Counted from the first letter of the stretch, positions 1-14,269 are shown. The stretch: 64,000 bases of DNA from Pararobbsia silviterrae (GCF_003628125.1 NZ_RBZU01000005.1:186001-250000), one strand, 5' to 3'. The notes: generated by a model not told the origin, from the sequence alone. Numbers and translations are program-made.

Positions 1-1263
<1,263 letters not shown>

Positions 1264-1266
1264 CGC

Positions 1267-2097
<831 letters not shown>

Positions 2098-2315
2098 GAG
2101 TTCGGCCTGGTGTGTTGAAAAAAGGGTTCAGCAGGGTGAGGCGGCGATGCCGGAGCGGCGATGCGCCGCACGGCAAGCCTGATGCAAGGGCGTATTCGAG
2201 TCTGTGCCCGCGCCCGCCGCCGGGCGGGGATCCGCCGTCGCGCGCACGGGCTCATGTTTCCGGTGATGCGGCGGCTCGTGCGCCGAGCCATGCGCCGCGT
2301 CGTGCCACGCCGCGC

Positions 2316-3530
2316 TCAAGCGGCGCGCGCTTTCGCGAGACCGTGGCAAAAATCGACGATGCGCTGCGCGCCTTCCGTACATTCGGCGACTTCCGCGACG
2401 AGCGCGATCCGCACGAAGCCGCTGCCGGGGTTCAGACCGTGCGCGTCGCGCGCAAGGTACGAGCCGGGCAGCACCGTCACATTGTAGTCAGCGTAGAGGC
2501 GCTTCGCGAACTCGGTGTCCGAGAGTCCCGAGCGCCGGACGTCGACCCACAGGTAGAACGCGGCGTCGGGCAGCTTGACGTCGAGCACGCTCGCGATCAT
2601 CGGCGTGACGGTCTTGAACTTCGCGGCATACATCGCGCGGTTCTCGACGACGTGGGCTTCGTCGCCCCATGCCGCGACGCTCGCACTCTGCCAAACCGGG
2701 CTCAGCGCGCAGCCGTGGTAAGTCCGGTACAGCAGGAAACGCTTGAGGATGGCCGCGTCGCCGGCCACGAAGCCCGAGCGCATGCCGGGCACGTTCGAGC
2801 GCTTGGACAGGCTCGACAGCACGACCAGACGCGTCGCGTCGCGTCCGAGCGCGCGAGCGGCCTCGAGGCTGCCGAGCGGCACGCGGTCTTCGTCGAAATA
2901 GATTTCGGAGTAGCACTCGTCGGACGCGATGACGAAGCCGTACTTGTCCGAGAGCGCGAACAGCTCGCGCCAGTCGTCGAGCGTGATGACCGCGCCCGTC
3001 GGATTGCCGGGGCTGCAGACGTAGAGCAGTTGCGTGCGCGCCCAGACGTCTTCGGGAATGGCTGCGTAATCGCAGGCGAAATTGCGCGCCGGATCGCTGT
3101 TCGCGAAATAGGGCGTGGCGCCGGCGAGCAGGGCCGCACCCTCATAGATCTGGTAGAACGGATTCGGACAGACGACGACCGCGCCGGGCCGGCTGCCGTC
3201 GACAACCGTTTGTGCGAGCGCGAACAGCGCCTCGCGCGAGCCCGAGACCGGCAGCACCTCGGTGGCCGCGTCGAGCGTGACGCCGTAGCGGCGCGCGATC
3301 CAGCCCGCGATCGCCGTGCGCAGCGCTTCGGTGCCCGCGGTCGCCGGATACGAGGCGAGGCCGTCGAGCGAGCCGACGATCGCGTCCTTGATGAGCGCGG
3401 GCGTCGCGTGCTTGGGTTCGCCGATGCCGAAGCTGATCGGTTTGAGCGCTGCCGTCGGCGTGACACCCGCGAACAGGACGCGGAGTTTTTCGAACGGATA
3501 CGTTTGCAGCGTGTCGAGCAGCGGATTCAC
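2316..3530 (-). CDS. dapC: Succinyldiaminopimelate transaminase
   Basis: PLP-dependent class I/II aminotransferase that converts N-succinyl-2-amino-6-ketopimelate to N-succinyl-L,L-diaminopimelate using glutamate. I place the start at the GTG complementary to 3528-3530, giving 404 residues beginning VNPLLDTLQTYPFEKLR, which matches the usual N-terminus of this Burkholderiaceae family. An ATG complementary to 3591-3593 is in frame but lies only a few bases past a TATAAT box, too close for an ordinary leader. The PLP lysine is K243 in SSLSKRSNVPG, and CSPGNPTG and the late Arg in GSGFVRIAL bind cofactor and substrate. The gene heads the dap cluster, with 218 bases before dapD. Confidence 0.93.
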   Translation of the reverse strand: MNPLLDTLQTYPFEKLRVLFAGVTPTAALKPISFGIGEPKHATPALIKDAIVGSLDGLASYPATAGTEALRTAIAGWIARRYGVTLDAATEVLPVSGSREALFALAQTVVDGSRPGAVVVCPNPFYQIYEGAALLAGATPYFANSDPARNFACDYAAIPEDVWARTQLLYVCSPGNPTGAVITLDDWRELFALSDKYGFVIASDECYSEIYFDEDRVPLGSLEAARALGRDATRLVVLSSLSKRSNVPGMRSGFVAGDAAILKRFLLYRTYHGCALSPVWQSASVAAWGDEAHVVENRAMYAAKFKTVTPMIASVLDVKLPDAAFYLWVDVRRSGLSDTEFAKRLYADYNVTVLPGSYLARDAHGLNPGSGFVRIALVAEVAECTEGAQRIVDFCHGLAKARAA

Positions 3531-3835
3531 GAGGTCGGCGGAGTCGAATAGGGTCGTCGGAACGCTCGGGCGCGGTGCGCCGTCGCGGGGCATGCCAGGT
3601 CGGCAATTATACCCGTGCGATGCTTCGATTCGAAGCCGGGCCGGTCGAGCCGGACGGCAGCGCCGCGCGGGGCCCGTCGGGCCGGTGCGCGCGTGCCCGA
3701 AGCGGGCCCGAAGCGTGCCGGCTGGCCGATGCCCGATGGTATGATTGACCCCCGAACCCGGGCCCGGCGGCTCGCCGCCTCGATGCACGCGGTAAGGCCG
3801 GCTTCGATTTTCCCTTTTCAATCAGCGAATTCGCC
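3531..3835. other. Divergent intergenic region dapC / smc
   Basis: About 305 bases between the divergent dapC and smc genes. It holds the minus-strand TATAAT box at 3606-3611 and a plus-strand candidate -10 (TATGAT, 3740-3745, without a recognisable -35). The middle part is extremely GC-rich, with runs of GGGCCC-type words. I see no further gene. Confidence 0.5.
3606..3611 (-). promoter_or_regulatory. -10 box of the dapC promoter
   Basis: On the minus strand the hexamer is a perfect TATAAT. The hexamer 17 bases further upstream (TTCGAA) matches the -35 consensus at only 3 of 6 positions. Transcription would begin near 3599, giving a leader of about 70 nt to the GTG at 3530, which supports that start over the ATG at 3593. 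Confidence 0.5.
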
Positions 3836-6800
3836 GTGCGTCTGAACTCGATCAAACTCGCTGGATTCAAATCTTTCGTCGATCCCACGCAATTCCAGGT
3901 CCCGGGCCAGCTCGTCGGCGTGGTCGGACCGAACGGGTGCGGCAAATCGAACATCATCGACGCCGTGCGTTGGGTGCTCGGCGAGTCGCGCGCCTCGGAG
4001 CTGCGCGGCGAATCGATGCAGGACGTGATTTTCAACGGATCGACGAATCGCAAGCCCGGCAGCCGCGCGAGCGTCGAGCTCGTGTTCGACAACGCCGACG
4101 GACGCGCGTCGGGTCAATGGGGCGCCTACGCCGAGATCGCGGTCAAACGCGTGCTCACGCGCGACGGCACGTCGAGCTACTTCATCAACAACATGGCGGC
4201 GCGGCGCCGCGATATCCAGGACATCTTCCTCGGCACGGGTCTCGGGCCGCGCGCCTACGCGATCATCGGCCAGGGCATGATCTCGCGGATCATCGAGGCC
4301 AAGCCCGAGGATCTGCGCGTGTTCCTCGAAGAAGCCGCGGGCGTCTCGAAGTACAAGGAGCGCCGCCGCGAAACGGAAAACCGCCTCAACGACACGCGCG
4401 AGAACCTGACGCGCGTAGAGGACATCCTGCGCGAACTCGGCACGAACCTCGAAAAGCTCGAAGGGCAGGCCGTCGTCGCGCAGAAATTCAAGGAACTGCA
4501 GTCCGAGGGCGAGGAAAAGCAGCGCTTGCTCTGGCTGCTGCGCCGTAACGACGCCCTCGACGAGCAGGCGCGTCAGCAGCGCGCGATCGAGGGCGCGCAA
4601 ATCGATCTCGAAGCGCAGACCGCGAAGCTGCGCGAAGTCGAGGCCGAACTCGAGACGATGCGCGTCGCGCACTATGCGGCGTCCGACGCGATGCAGGGCG
4701 CGCAAGGCGGGCTCTACGAGGCGAACGCCGAGGTCAGCCGCCTCGAGGCCGAGATCAAGTTCATCGTCGAATCGCGTAACCGCGCGCAGGCCCAGATCGC
4801 CGCGCTGACGGCCCAGCGCGAGCAATGGCATGCGCAGGCCGAAGTCGCGCGCGGCGATCTCGAAGCGGCCGAGGAATCGCTCGCGACCGCGCAGGAGAAA
4901 AACGCGCTCGCGCATGACAGCGCCCATGCGCAGAACGATGCGCTGCCCGCGCTCGAAGCGCGCTGGCGCGATGCGCAGTCCGAGCTCAACGATCAGCGCG
5001 CGGAAATCTCGCAAGCCGAACAGGCGATCAAGCTCGAAGCCGCGCATCAACGCAATGCGGATCAGCAGCTTCAGCAATTGCAACAGCGCGACGAACGCTT
5101 GCGCGCCGAATCGAAGGGCCTCGATGCGCCCGACGAGGCGCAGCTCGAAGAGATGCGCATGCAACTCGCCGAGCACGAAGAAATCCTCGCCGACGCGCAG
5201 GGCCGCCTTGCCGAGGCGCAGGAGGCGTTGCCGCGTCTCGAGGATGAACGCCGGGACGCGCAGGCGCGCGTGCAGGCCGAGTCCGCGCGGATCCATCAGA
5301 TCGAAGCGCGCCTGAGCGCGCTCAAGGCGCTCCAGGAGAACGTCCAGACCGACGGCAAAATCCAGCCGTGGCTCGACAAGCACGAACTCGGCGCGCTGCC
5401 GCGGCTCTGGAAGAAACTGCATATCGAGCAGGGTTGGGAAACGGCGCTTGAAGCCGTGCTGCGCGAACGTCTGGCCGCGCTCGAAATCTCGAACCTCGAC
5501 TGGGTCAAGGCGTTCGCGGCCGATGCGCCGCCCGCGAAGCTCGCGTTTTTCTCGCCGCCGCCGGCCGGCGCGCCGGTGGCGACGCCGAACGGCCTGCGTC
5601 CGCTGCTGGCGCTGTTGCGCATCGACGAGCCGGGTCTGCGCGCCGTGCTCAACGAATGGCTGAGCGCGGTGTTCATCGCCGACGACCTCGCGCAGGCGCT
5701 GTCGATGCGCGCGCAATTGCCCGAGAACGGTCTGTTCGTCGTCAAGTCGGGCCATCAGGTGACGCGCGTCGGCGTTCAGCTCTATGCGGCGGACACGGAG
5801 CAGGCCGGCATGCTCGCCCGCCAGCAGGAGATCGAAAACCTCACGCGCGAAGTGCGCGCGCAGGCGCTGCTCGCCGACGAGGCGAAGACGCTCGCGATTC
5901 GCGCCGAAGCCGCGCACTCGCACGCGACGCAGGCGCTCGGCGAACTGCGCGGCGCGTCCGAGCGCGCGACGCAACGCGTGCATGCGCTGCAGCTCGATGT
6001 GCTCAAGCTCGCGCAAGCCCACGAGCGCTATGTCGCGCGCAGCACGCAGATCGGCGAGGAACTCGCCGAGATTACCGCGCAGATCGAAGATCAGCGCGCG
6101 TTGCGCGCGGAATCGGAAGCGCAGTTCGAGCAGGCCGACGCGCGGCTCGCCGAGGTGCAGGCGCGTTTCGAGGATCAGCAGCTCGCGTTCGAAGCGCTCG
6201 ACGAGGCGCTCGGACAGGCGCGTCATCAGGCGCGCGAACTCGAACGCGCGGCGCAGCAGGCGCAGTACGAGGAGCGCAACGTGCTTGCGCGCATCGACGA
6301 GCTCAAGCGCTCGATCCAGATGGCGCACGACCAGCGCGAACGCCTCGAGGCGACGCTCGAGGACGCGCGCGCCGAACTCGAGACGATCAACGAGCAGACC
6401 GCGCATACGGGCCTGCAGGACGCGCTTGAAATTCGCGCCGCGCGCGAAGCGGCGCTGGCCGCCGCGCGCACGGAACTCGACGCGCTCACGCATCAGTTGC
6501 GGCAAGCCGATGAAAACCGGCTGACGATCGAGCGCTCGCTGCAGCCGCTGCGCGACCGCATCACCGAACTTCAGCTCAAGGAACAGGCCGCGCGGCTCAA
6601 CCGCGAGCAGTTCGACGAACAACTTCAGCAGGCCGAGGTCGACGAAGCCGCGCTCGCGACCAAGCTCACGGCGGATCTGAAGCCGTCGTACCTGCAGGGC
6701 GAAGTCACGCGCCTGAACAACGCGATCGTCGCGCTGGGTCCCGTCAATATGGCCGCGCTCGACGAACTGACGGCCGCGCGCGAACGCAAGACCTTCCTCG

Positions 6801-7354
6801 ATTCGCAACTCGAAGACCTGACGTCCGCGATCGGCACGCTTGAAGACGCGATTCACAAGATCGATCAGGAAACGCGCGAATTGCTTCAGGGGACGTTCAA
6901 CGAGGTCAATCATCACTTCGGCGAGCTGTTCCCCAAGCTGTTCGGCGGCGGCCAGGCGAAGCTCATCATGACGGGCGACGAAGTGCTCGACGCGGGCGTG
7001 CAGGTCATGGCGCAGCCGCCGGGCAAGAAGAACTCGACGATTCACCTGCTGTCGGGCGGCGAAAAGGCGCTGACCGCGACGGCGCTCGTGTTCGCGATGT
7101 TCCAGCTCAATCCCGCGCCGTTTTGCTTGCTCGACGAGGTCGATGCGCCGCTCGACGACGCGAACACGGAGCGCTTCGCGAACCTCGTGCGGTCGATGTC
7201 GGACAAGACGCAGTTCCTGTTCATCTCGCATAACAAGATCGCGATGGAAATGGCGCAGCAGCTGATCGGCGTGACGATGCAGGAACAGGGCGTGTCGCGG
7301 ATCGTGGCCGTCGATATGGAGACCGCGGCCGGATTCGTGCAGCAGGCCGCCTGA
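3836..7354 (+). CDS. smc: Chromosome partition protein SMC
   Basis: Structural-maintenance-of-chromosomes ATPase that, with ScpA and ScpB, organises and segregates the nucleoid. At 1172 residues it is full length and starts with GTG (MRLNSIKLAGFKSF). Walker A is GPNGCGKS at residues 31-38. Two long coiled-coil arms, rich in Glu, Gln, Ala and Arg, flank a hinge at about residues 500-660. The C-terminal head has the ABC signature LSGGEKALTATAL (about residue 1070) and Walker B FCLLDEVDAPLDD (about 1096). It is the first gene of a plus-strand group with zipA (112-base gap) and ligA. No clear Shine-Dalgarno precedes the GTG. Confidence 0.97.
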   Translation: MRLNSIKLAGFKSFVDPTQFQVPGQLVGVVGPNGCGKSNIIDAVRWVLGESRASELRGESMQDVIFNGSTNRKPGSRASVELVFDNADGRASGQWGAYAEIAVKRVLTRDGTSSYFINNMAARRRDIQDIFLGTGLGPRAYAIIGQGMISRIIEAKPEDLRVFLEEAAGVSKYKERRRETENRLNDTRENLTRVEDILRELGTNLEKLEGQAVVAQKFKELQSEGEEKQRLLWLLRRNDALDEQARQQRAIEGAQIDLEAQTAKLREVEAELETMRVAHYAASDAMQGAQGGLYEANAEVSRLEAEIKFIVESRNRAQAQIAALTAQREQWHAQAEVARGDLEAAEESLATAQEKNALAHDSAHAQNDALPALEARWRDAQSELNDQRAEISQAEQAIKLEAAHQRNADQQLQQLQQRDERLRAESKGLDAPDEAQLEEMRMQLAEHEEILADAQGRLAEAQEALPRLEDERRDAQARVQAESARIHQIEARLSALKALQENVQTDGKIQPWLDKHELGALPRLWKKLHIEQGWETALEAVLRERLAALEISNLDWVKAFAADAPPAKLAFFSPPPAGAPVATPNGLRPLLALLRIDEPGLRAVLNEWLSAVFIADDLAQALSMRAQLPENGLFVVKSGHQVTRVGVQLYAADTEQAGMLARQQEIENLTREVRAQALLADEAKTLAIRAEAAHSHATQALGELRGASERATQRVHALQLDVLKLAQAHERYVARSTQIGEELAEITAQIEDQRALRAESEAQFEQADARLAEVQARFEDQQLAFEALDEALGQARHQARELERAAQQAQYEERNVLARIDELKRSIQMAHDQRERLEATLEDARAELETINEQTAHTGLQDALEIRAAREAALAAARTELDALTHQLRQADENRLTIERSLQPLRDRITELQLKEQAARLNREQFDEQLQQAEVDEAALATKLTADLKPSYLQGEVTRLNNAIVALGPVNMAALDELTAARERKTFLDSQLEDLTSAIGTLEDAIHKIDQETRELLQGTFNEVNHHFGELFPKLFGGGQAKLIMTGDEVLDAGVQVMAQPPGKKNSTIHLLSGGEKALTATALVFAMFQLNPAPFCLLDEVDAPLDDANTERFANLVRSMSDKTQFLFISHNKIAMEMAQQLIGVTMQEQGVSRIVAVDMETAAGFVQQAA

Positions 7355-7466
7355 GCGCAGATCCGCTCGTGTGCGGCCCGACTCGCGCCGCGACACGCAG
7401 AACAACGAATGACGCAGTAGGGCATCGCACCGATGCCTGCGCAATAGCAATGAAGATGGAGCGTGC

Positions 7467-8879
7467 ATGAACGAGTTGCAACTCGGATTGATCGGTGCGG
7501 GGGCCGTGATCGTGATCGGCGTCGTGCTTTACAACGCCTGGCAGGGGGCGCGCGTGCGTCGCCGGATGCCGCGTCCGATGCCGCCCGAAGTCGCCGAGCA
7601 GACGCGCGCGGTTCCCGATATCTCCGATGACCGCCCGTTTATCGAGCCCGCGTATACCGCGCCGCGTCCGCAGCCCGGGTCGCCCGCGGTGCCGGCTGCG
7701 CCGCCGCCGGCAAGCGGTGCGCCGGACCGGCGCGAACCGACGTTCGGCCCGGACGCGCTCGACGAACGGCGCGAGCCGACGCTAGGCGGCGATACCTTCG
7801 GTGAAATGGATCCGGCCGAGGCCGCGCTCGCGCAGGAGCCGCAGGCCGCCGGCGACGCGACGGACGGCGTGATGGACAGCGTGACGGGCGATGCGACTGC
7901 CGAAGCGGGTGCGCAGGCGCATGGCGAATCGGCCCCTGCGCCGCACGCCGCGGACGCGACCGCCGCCGGGACTGCCGCGGATGCCGAGGCCGACCCCGCT
8001 CATTCGAACGCGTCGAACTCGTCGAGCACGCCGAATCCGCAACCCGCCGCTTCGGCCCAGCCGGGCTGGGTCGATCACCGGATCGATTGCGTCGTGCTGC
8101 TGCGCATTCCGATGTCGGTCATGGGCGACAAGGTAATTCCGCTCGCGCAGCGCATTCGCCGCGCGGGCAGCAAGCCCGTCTATATCGAAGGTCAGCGCGA
8201 GAGCGACGACGGATGGGAGAGCCTGCAGTCGGGCACGCGCTATCGCGAACTGCGCGCGGCCGTTCAGCTCGCGAATCGTTCGGGCGCGCTCAATGAGCTT
8301 GAGTTCTCGGAGTTCGTGACGGGGGTGCAGTCGCTCGCGGATGCGATCGATGCGGCGCCCGAGTTTCCCGACATGATCGAGACCGTCGCGATGGCGCGCG
8401 AGCTCGACGCGTTCGCCGCGCAATGCGATGCGCAGCTCTCGATCAATGTGATGTCGGACGGTGCGCCGTGGTCGGCGAATTACGTGCAGGCGGTCGCGGC
8501 GCAGGACGGGCTGCTGCTGTCGCGCGACGGCACGCGCTTCGTCAAGCTCGACGTCCGGCAAAGCCCGATCTTCATGCTGCAGTTCGGCGAGACGAACTTC
8601 CTGCGCGACGACCTTACGTTCAAGGGCGGGCAGATGATCACGCTGCTGCTCGACGTGCCGGTCGCCGACGAAGACATCCTGCCGTTCCGGCTCATGTGCG
8701 ACTACGCCGCTTCGCTTTCGCAGCGCATCGGAGCGCGCGTCGTCGACGATCAGCGCCGCACGCTGCCCGAGTCGGCGCTCGAAGCGATCGAGAAGCAGTT
8801 GCTCACGCTCTACGCGAAACTCGAACACGCGGGGATCCCGGCAGGGTCCGCGGCGGCGCGCCGTTTGTTCAGCAATTGA
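7467..8879 (+). CDS. zipA: Cell division protein ZipA
   Basis: Inner-membrane division protein that tethers FtsZ at the Z-ring. The 470-residue product starts with a short N-terminus and one transmembrane segment (about residues 6-23, LGLIGAGAVIVIGVVLYNAW). A long Pro/Ala/acid-rich linker of about 170 residues follows. The C-terminal ZipA domain begins near GWVDHRIDCVVLLRIP and includes the FMLQFGETNF and PFRLMCDYAASLSQRIGARVVDD regions. A GGAG Shine-Dalgarno lies just before the ATG at 7467. The smc-zipA-ligA order is conserved in Burkholderiaceae. The linker is long and low in complexity; the terminal domain is typical. Confidence 0.93.
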   Translation: MNELQLGLIGAGAVIVIGVVLYNAWQGARVRRRMPRPMPPEVAEQTRAVPDISDDRPFIEPAYTAPRPQPGSPAVPAAPPPASGAPDRREPTFGPDALDERREPTLGGDTFGEMDPAEAALAQEPQAAGDATDGVMDSVTGDATAEAGAQAHGESAPAPHAADATAAGTAADAEADPAHSNASNSSSTPNPQPAASAQPGWVDHRIDCVVLLRIPMSVMGDKVIPLAQRIRRAGSKPVYIEGQRESDDGWESLQSGTRYRELRAAVQLANRSGALNELEFSEFVTGVQSLADAIDAAPEFPDMIETVAMARELDAFAAQCDAQLSINVMSDGAPWSANYVQAVAAQDGLLLSRDGTRFVKLDVRQSPIFMLQFGETNFLRDDLTFKGGQMITLLLDVPVADEDILPFRLMCDYAASLSQRIGARVVDDQRRTLPESALEAIEKQLLTLYAKLEHAGIPAGSAAARRLFSN

Positions 8880-11787
<2,908 letters not shown>

Positions 11788-11828
11788 CTGAGCGCGGCCG
11801 CCGCGCGATGCGTGTCGTTATCGATGTC

Positions 11829-11876
11829 GGCATCGGCATCGGCATCGGCATCGGCATCGGCATCGGCATCGGCATT
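11829..11876. repeat. Hexanucleotide microsatellite (GGCATC)n
   Basis: Seven perfect GGCATC units (11829-11870) are followed by one variant GGCATT. The array lies in the 273-base gap between def and the convergent pseudouridine synthase gene. The repeat number can be expected to vary between strains by slippage. Confidence 0.9.
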
Positions 11877-12007
11877 CCGACGTGGCGTCGGGGACCGGGC
11901 CGCCGCGAAACCGTTCCCGAGGACGGTGTGTCGTGTCGTTTGAGCCGCGCCGTCCGCGCGGCGCGCGCACCCGTAAGGCGACGCATGCGCGGGGCGTTCG
12001 GGATGCG

Positions 12008-12040
12008 CGTCATGCCGGGCGGCGCGGCCCGGGCATGACG
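12008..12040. terminator. Hairpin between convergent genes (no T-tract)
   Basis: The arms 12008-12019 (CGTCATGCCGGG) and 12028-12040 pair over 12 bases with one bulged G. It lies just beyond the end of the pseudouridine synthase gene and downstream of def. No T-run follows on either strand, so intrinsic termination is uncertain. Confidence 0.35.
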
Positions 12041-12060
12041 TGCGTGTCGTCGACGGCGCT

Positions 12061-13890
12061 TCAGGCGATATCGCCGAACGATTCGTCGGCGCGCAGATAG
12101 CGCCATTGTCCGGCCGGCAGCGCGCCGAGCATGACCTTGCCGATACGTACGCGCTTGAGCCCCACGACCTCAAGACCGACGAGTTCGCACATCCGGCGGA
12201 TCTGCCGCTTTTTCCCTTCACGAAGCACGAAGCGGAGCTGTTCGGGGTTCTGCCATTCGACCTCGGCAGGCCGCAGCGGCTGGTCGTCGAGCGACAGACC
12301 GTGGCAGAGCAGCGCAAGCCGCTCGGCCGGGAAGGCCGATTGAACGTCGCGGTCGAGGCCGTTGTACGTCACGCGCACGAGATATTCCTTGTCGACCTCG
12401 GAATCCGCGCCGATCAACTGCCGCGCGACGCGTCCGTCCTGGGTCATCACGAGCAGGCCCGTCGAGTCGATATCGAGCCGGCCCGCGGGCGCGAGCGAGC
12501 GCAGGTGCGAGGCGCGGAAGCGCGTCCCGGATGCATCGTCGGCCCATTGCGTTTCGGCCGTGATCAGCGCGGCGGCCGGCAGGTAGTCGTCCTCGGGTTG
12601 ACCCGACACATAGCCGACCGGCTTGTGGATCAGGATCGTGACCTGGTCGGCCTGCTGTTGGCGCGCGGCGGGCAGGATCTCGATCTGCTGGTCGGGGCGG
12701 ACCTTCGTGCCGAGCGTATCGACACGTTTGCCGTCGACGAGGACCCAACCCTTTTCGATCCATTCGTCGGCTTCGCGTCGTGAGCAAAGGCCGAGTTCGG
12801 ACATGCGCTTCGACAGCCGTAGCATGCCGGTTTCTTCGCCGAAGTCTGTGGCGGCGTCGCGGTCGGCGTCGCGATCGGCGGGTGCTGTTGTGCGTGCGCG
12901 CGGCGACGGCGCGCCGTGCGATGCATCGCCGCGCGGACTCGGGACATGGGAGCGGCGCGGTGCGCCGGCCGTGTTCGTGACGACACGGCGCGGCGTCTCG
13001 CCTTCAAGGCGAGGGCGGCGCGGGGCATCGCCGTCGGCACGCGGACGACGCGGTGCGTCGGTATCGAAACGCGGCTTGCGAGGCGCATCGCCGTCGGCGC
13101 GCGGACGACGCGGTGCGTCAGCATCGAAACGCGGTTTGCGCGGGGCGTCGCCATCGGCGCGCGGACGACGCGGTGCGTCAGCATCGAAACGTGGCTTGCG
13201 CGGGGCATCGCCATCGGCACGCGGACGACGCGGTGCGTCGGCATCGAAACGCGGCTTGCGCGGGGCATCGCCATCGGCGCGCGGACGACGCGGTGCGTCA
13301 GCGTCGAAACGTGGCTTGCGCGGGGCATCGCCATCGGCGCGCGGACGGCGCGGTGCGTCAGCATCGAAACGCGGCTTGCGCGGAGCATCGCCATCAGTGC
13401 GCGGACGACGCGGTGCGTCAGCATCGAAACGCGGCTTGCGCGGGGCATCGCCATCGGCGCGCGGACGACGCGGTGCGTCAGCATCGAAACGCGGCTTGCG
13501 CGGGGCATCGCCATCGGCACGCGGACGACGCGGTGCGTCGGCATCGAAACGCGGCTTGCGCGGGGCATCGCCGTCGGCACGCGGACGACGCGGTGCGTCA
13601 GCATCGAAACGCGGCTTGCGCGGGGCATCGCCGTCGGCACGCGGGCGGCGCGGTGCGTCAGCGTCGAAACGCGGCTTGCGAGGAGCATCGCCATCGGCAC
13701 GCGGACGACGCGGCGCGTCGCTGTCGGTGCGCGGCTTGCGCGAGCCGGGCGCCGCGTCCGCACTGCGTGTGCGCGGACCGCCGCCCGCGCGTTCGGGTGT
13801 CGCGAGCGGTTTGCGCGGCGCGCCGGGCCGCACGGGCGCGCGGCGCGCATCAGAGGTCCGCGGATGTTTCGCAGTGAGTTTTTCACGCAT
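12061..13890 (-). CDS. RluB/RluF-type 23S rRNA pseudouridine synthase with N-terminal 20-residue repeat array
   Basis: The C-terminal 254 residues form an S4 RNA-binding domain (MLRLSKRMSELGLCSRREAD, from residue 356) and an RsuA/RluB/RluF-type catalytic domain. The catalytic Asp lies in GRLDIDSTGLLVM, and EGKKRQIRRMCELVGLEVV follows. Such enzymes isomerise a specific uridine in 23S rRNA; the exact site cannot be read from sequence. The first 355 residues are unusual: residues 51-290 are twelve near-perfect copies of a 20-residue Arg/Pro/Asp repeat, with unit PRKPRFDADAPRRPRADGDA, flanked by more low-complexity Arg-rich sequence. Basic extensions on RluB/RluF are common in Burkholderia, but a 12-copy array is extreme. 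M356 could serve as an alternative start yielding a standard-size enzyme. Confidence 0.85.
   Translation of the reverse strand: MREKLTAKHPRTSDARRAPVRPGAPRKPLATPERAGGGPRTRSADAAPGSRKPRTDSDAPRRPRADGDAPRKPRFDADAPRRPRADGDAPRKPRFDADAPRRPRADGDAPRKPRFDADAPRRPRADGDAPRKPRFDADAPRRPRADGDAPRKPRFDADAPRRPRTDGDAPRKPRFDADAPRRPRADGDAPRKPRFDADAPRRPRADGDAPRKPRFDADAPRRPRADGDAPRKPRFDADAPRRPRADGDAPRKPRFDADAPRRPRADGDAPRKPRFDTDAPRRPRADGDAPRRPRLEGETPRRVVTNTAGAPRRSHVPSPRGDASHGAPSPRARTTAPADRDADRDAATDFGEETGMLRLSKRMSELGLCSRREADEWIEKGWVLVDGKRVDTLGTKVRPDQQIEILPAARQQQADQVTILIHKPVGYVSGQPEDDYLPAAALITAETQWADDASGTRFRASHLRSLAPAGRLDIDSTGLLVMTQDGRVARQLIGADSEVDKEYLVRVTYNGLDRDVQSAFPAERLALLCHGLSLDDQPLRPAEVEWQNPEQLRFVLREGKKRQIRRMCELVGLEVVGLKRVRIGKVMLGALPAGQWRYLRADESFGDIA
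13021..13740. repeat. Twelve 60-bp tandem repeats inside the pseudouridine synthase gene
   Basis: Twelve direct copies of exactly 60 bases run from 13021 to 13740. The inner copies differ at only a few positions, mostly synonymous in the real frame; the outermost copy (13681-13740) is the most diverged. Each encodes 20 residues. There are no spacers, so this is a coding minisatellite and not a CRISPR array. Confidence 0.97.
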
Positions 13891-14269
13891 GATCTGTGTT
13901 CAATACGGGGAGGCGCGATGCAACGCGTCGAGCCTCGAGTTATTCGATTGCGCCGAAGCAGGCTTCGGCGCTTGAGATGAATTGTAGAAGCCGGTACAGA
14001 TTCGACCAGCCCGGCGCCTCGTGACGCACGCGCCGCGAGGCGCGCCGGCAGCGCACACAGCGATCGGTTCGGCGTCCCGCGTACGGCCTCGGTTCGTGGC
14101 CGCCACCCGACGTCGATGCGCCTCGATGCATATCGATCACCACCCGGCCGTCTTTACTGTCTCCGGCGAGCCGCAAACGGAGCGGTCATCCGGCAGCGCG
14201 GTCACCCACGATCACGCGGACATCTGAGTCGCGATCCCGCCACGTGCAGACATCCACATGCGCGTCGCT
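13891..14269. other. Intergenic region between glnD and the pseudouridine synthase gene
   Basis: About 380 bases between two minus-strand genes. A perfect 9-bp stem with a 4-base loop lies at 13950-13971 (GCGCCGAAG / CTTCGGCGC), about 60 bases upstream of the pseudouridine synthase start. It has no T-tract, so it is not a standard terminator. I see no gene and no strong promoter. Confidence 0.4.

Noticed and set aside
3818-7468. Very long minus-strand open frame opposite smc
   Set aside because: It is an antisense shadow created by high third-position GC in smc; its product is Arg/Leu-rich with no domain, while smc has complete SMC motifs.
13021-13740. Regular 60-base periodicity as a possible CRISPR array
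   Set aside because: Repeats are contiguous with no unique spacers, stay in frame and lie inside a coding region; no cas genes nearby.
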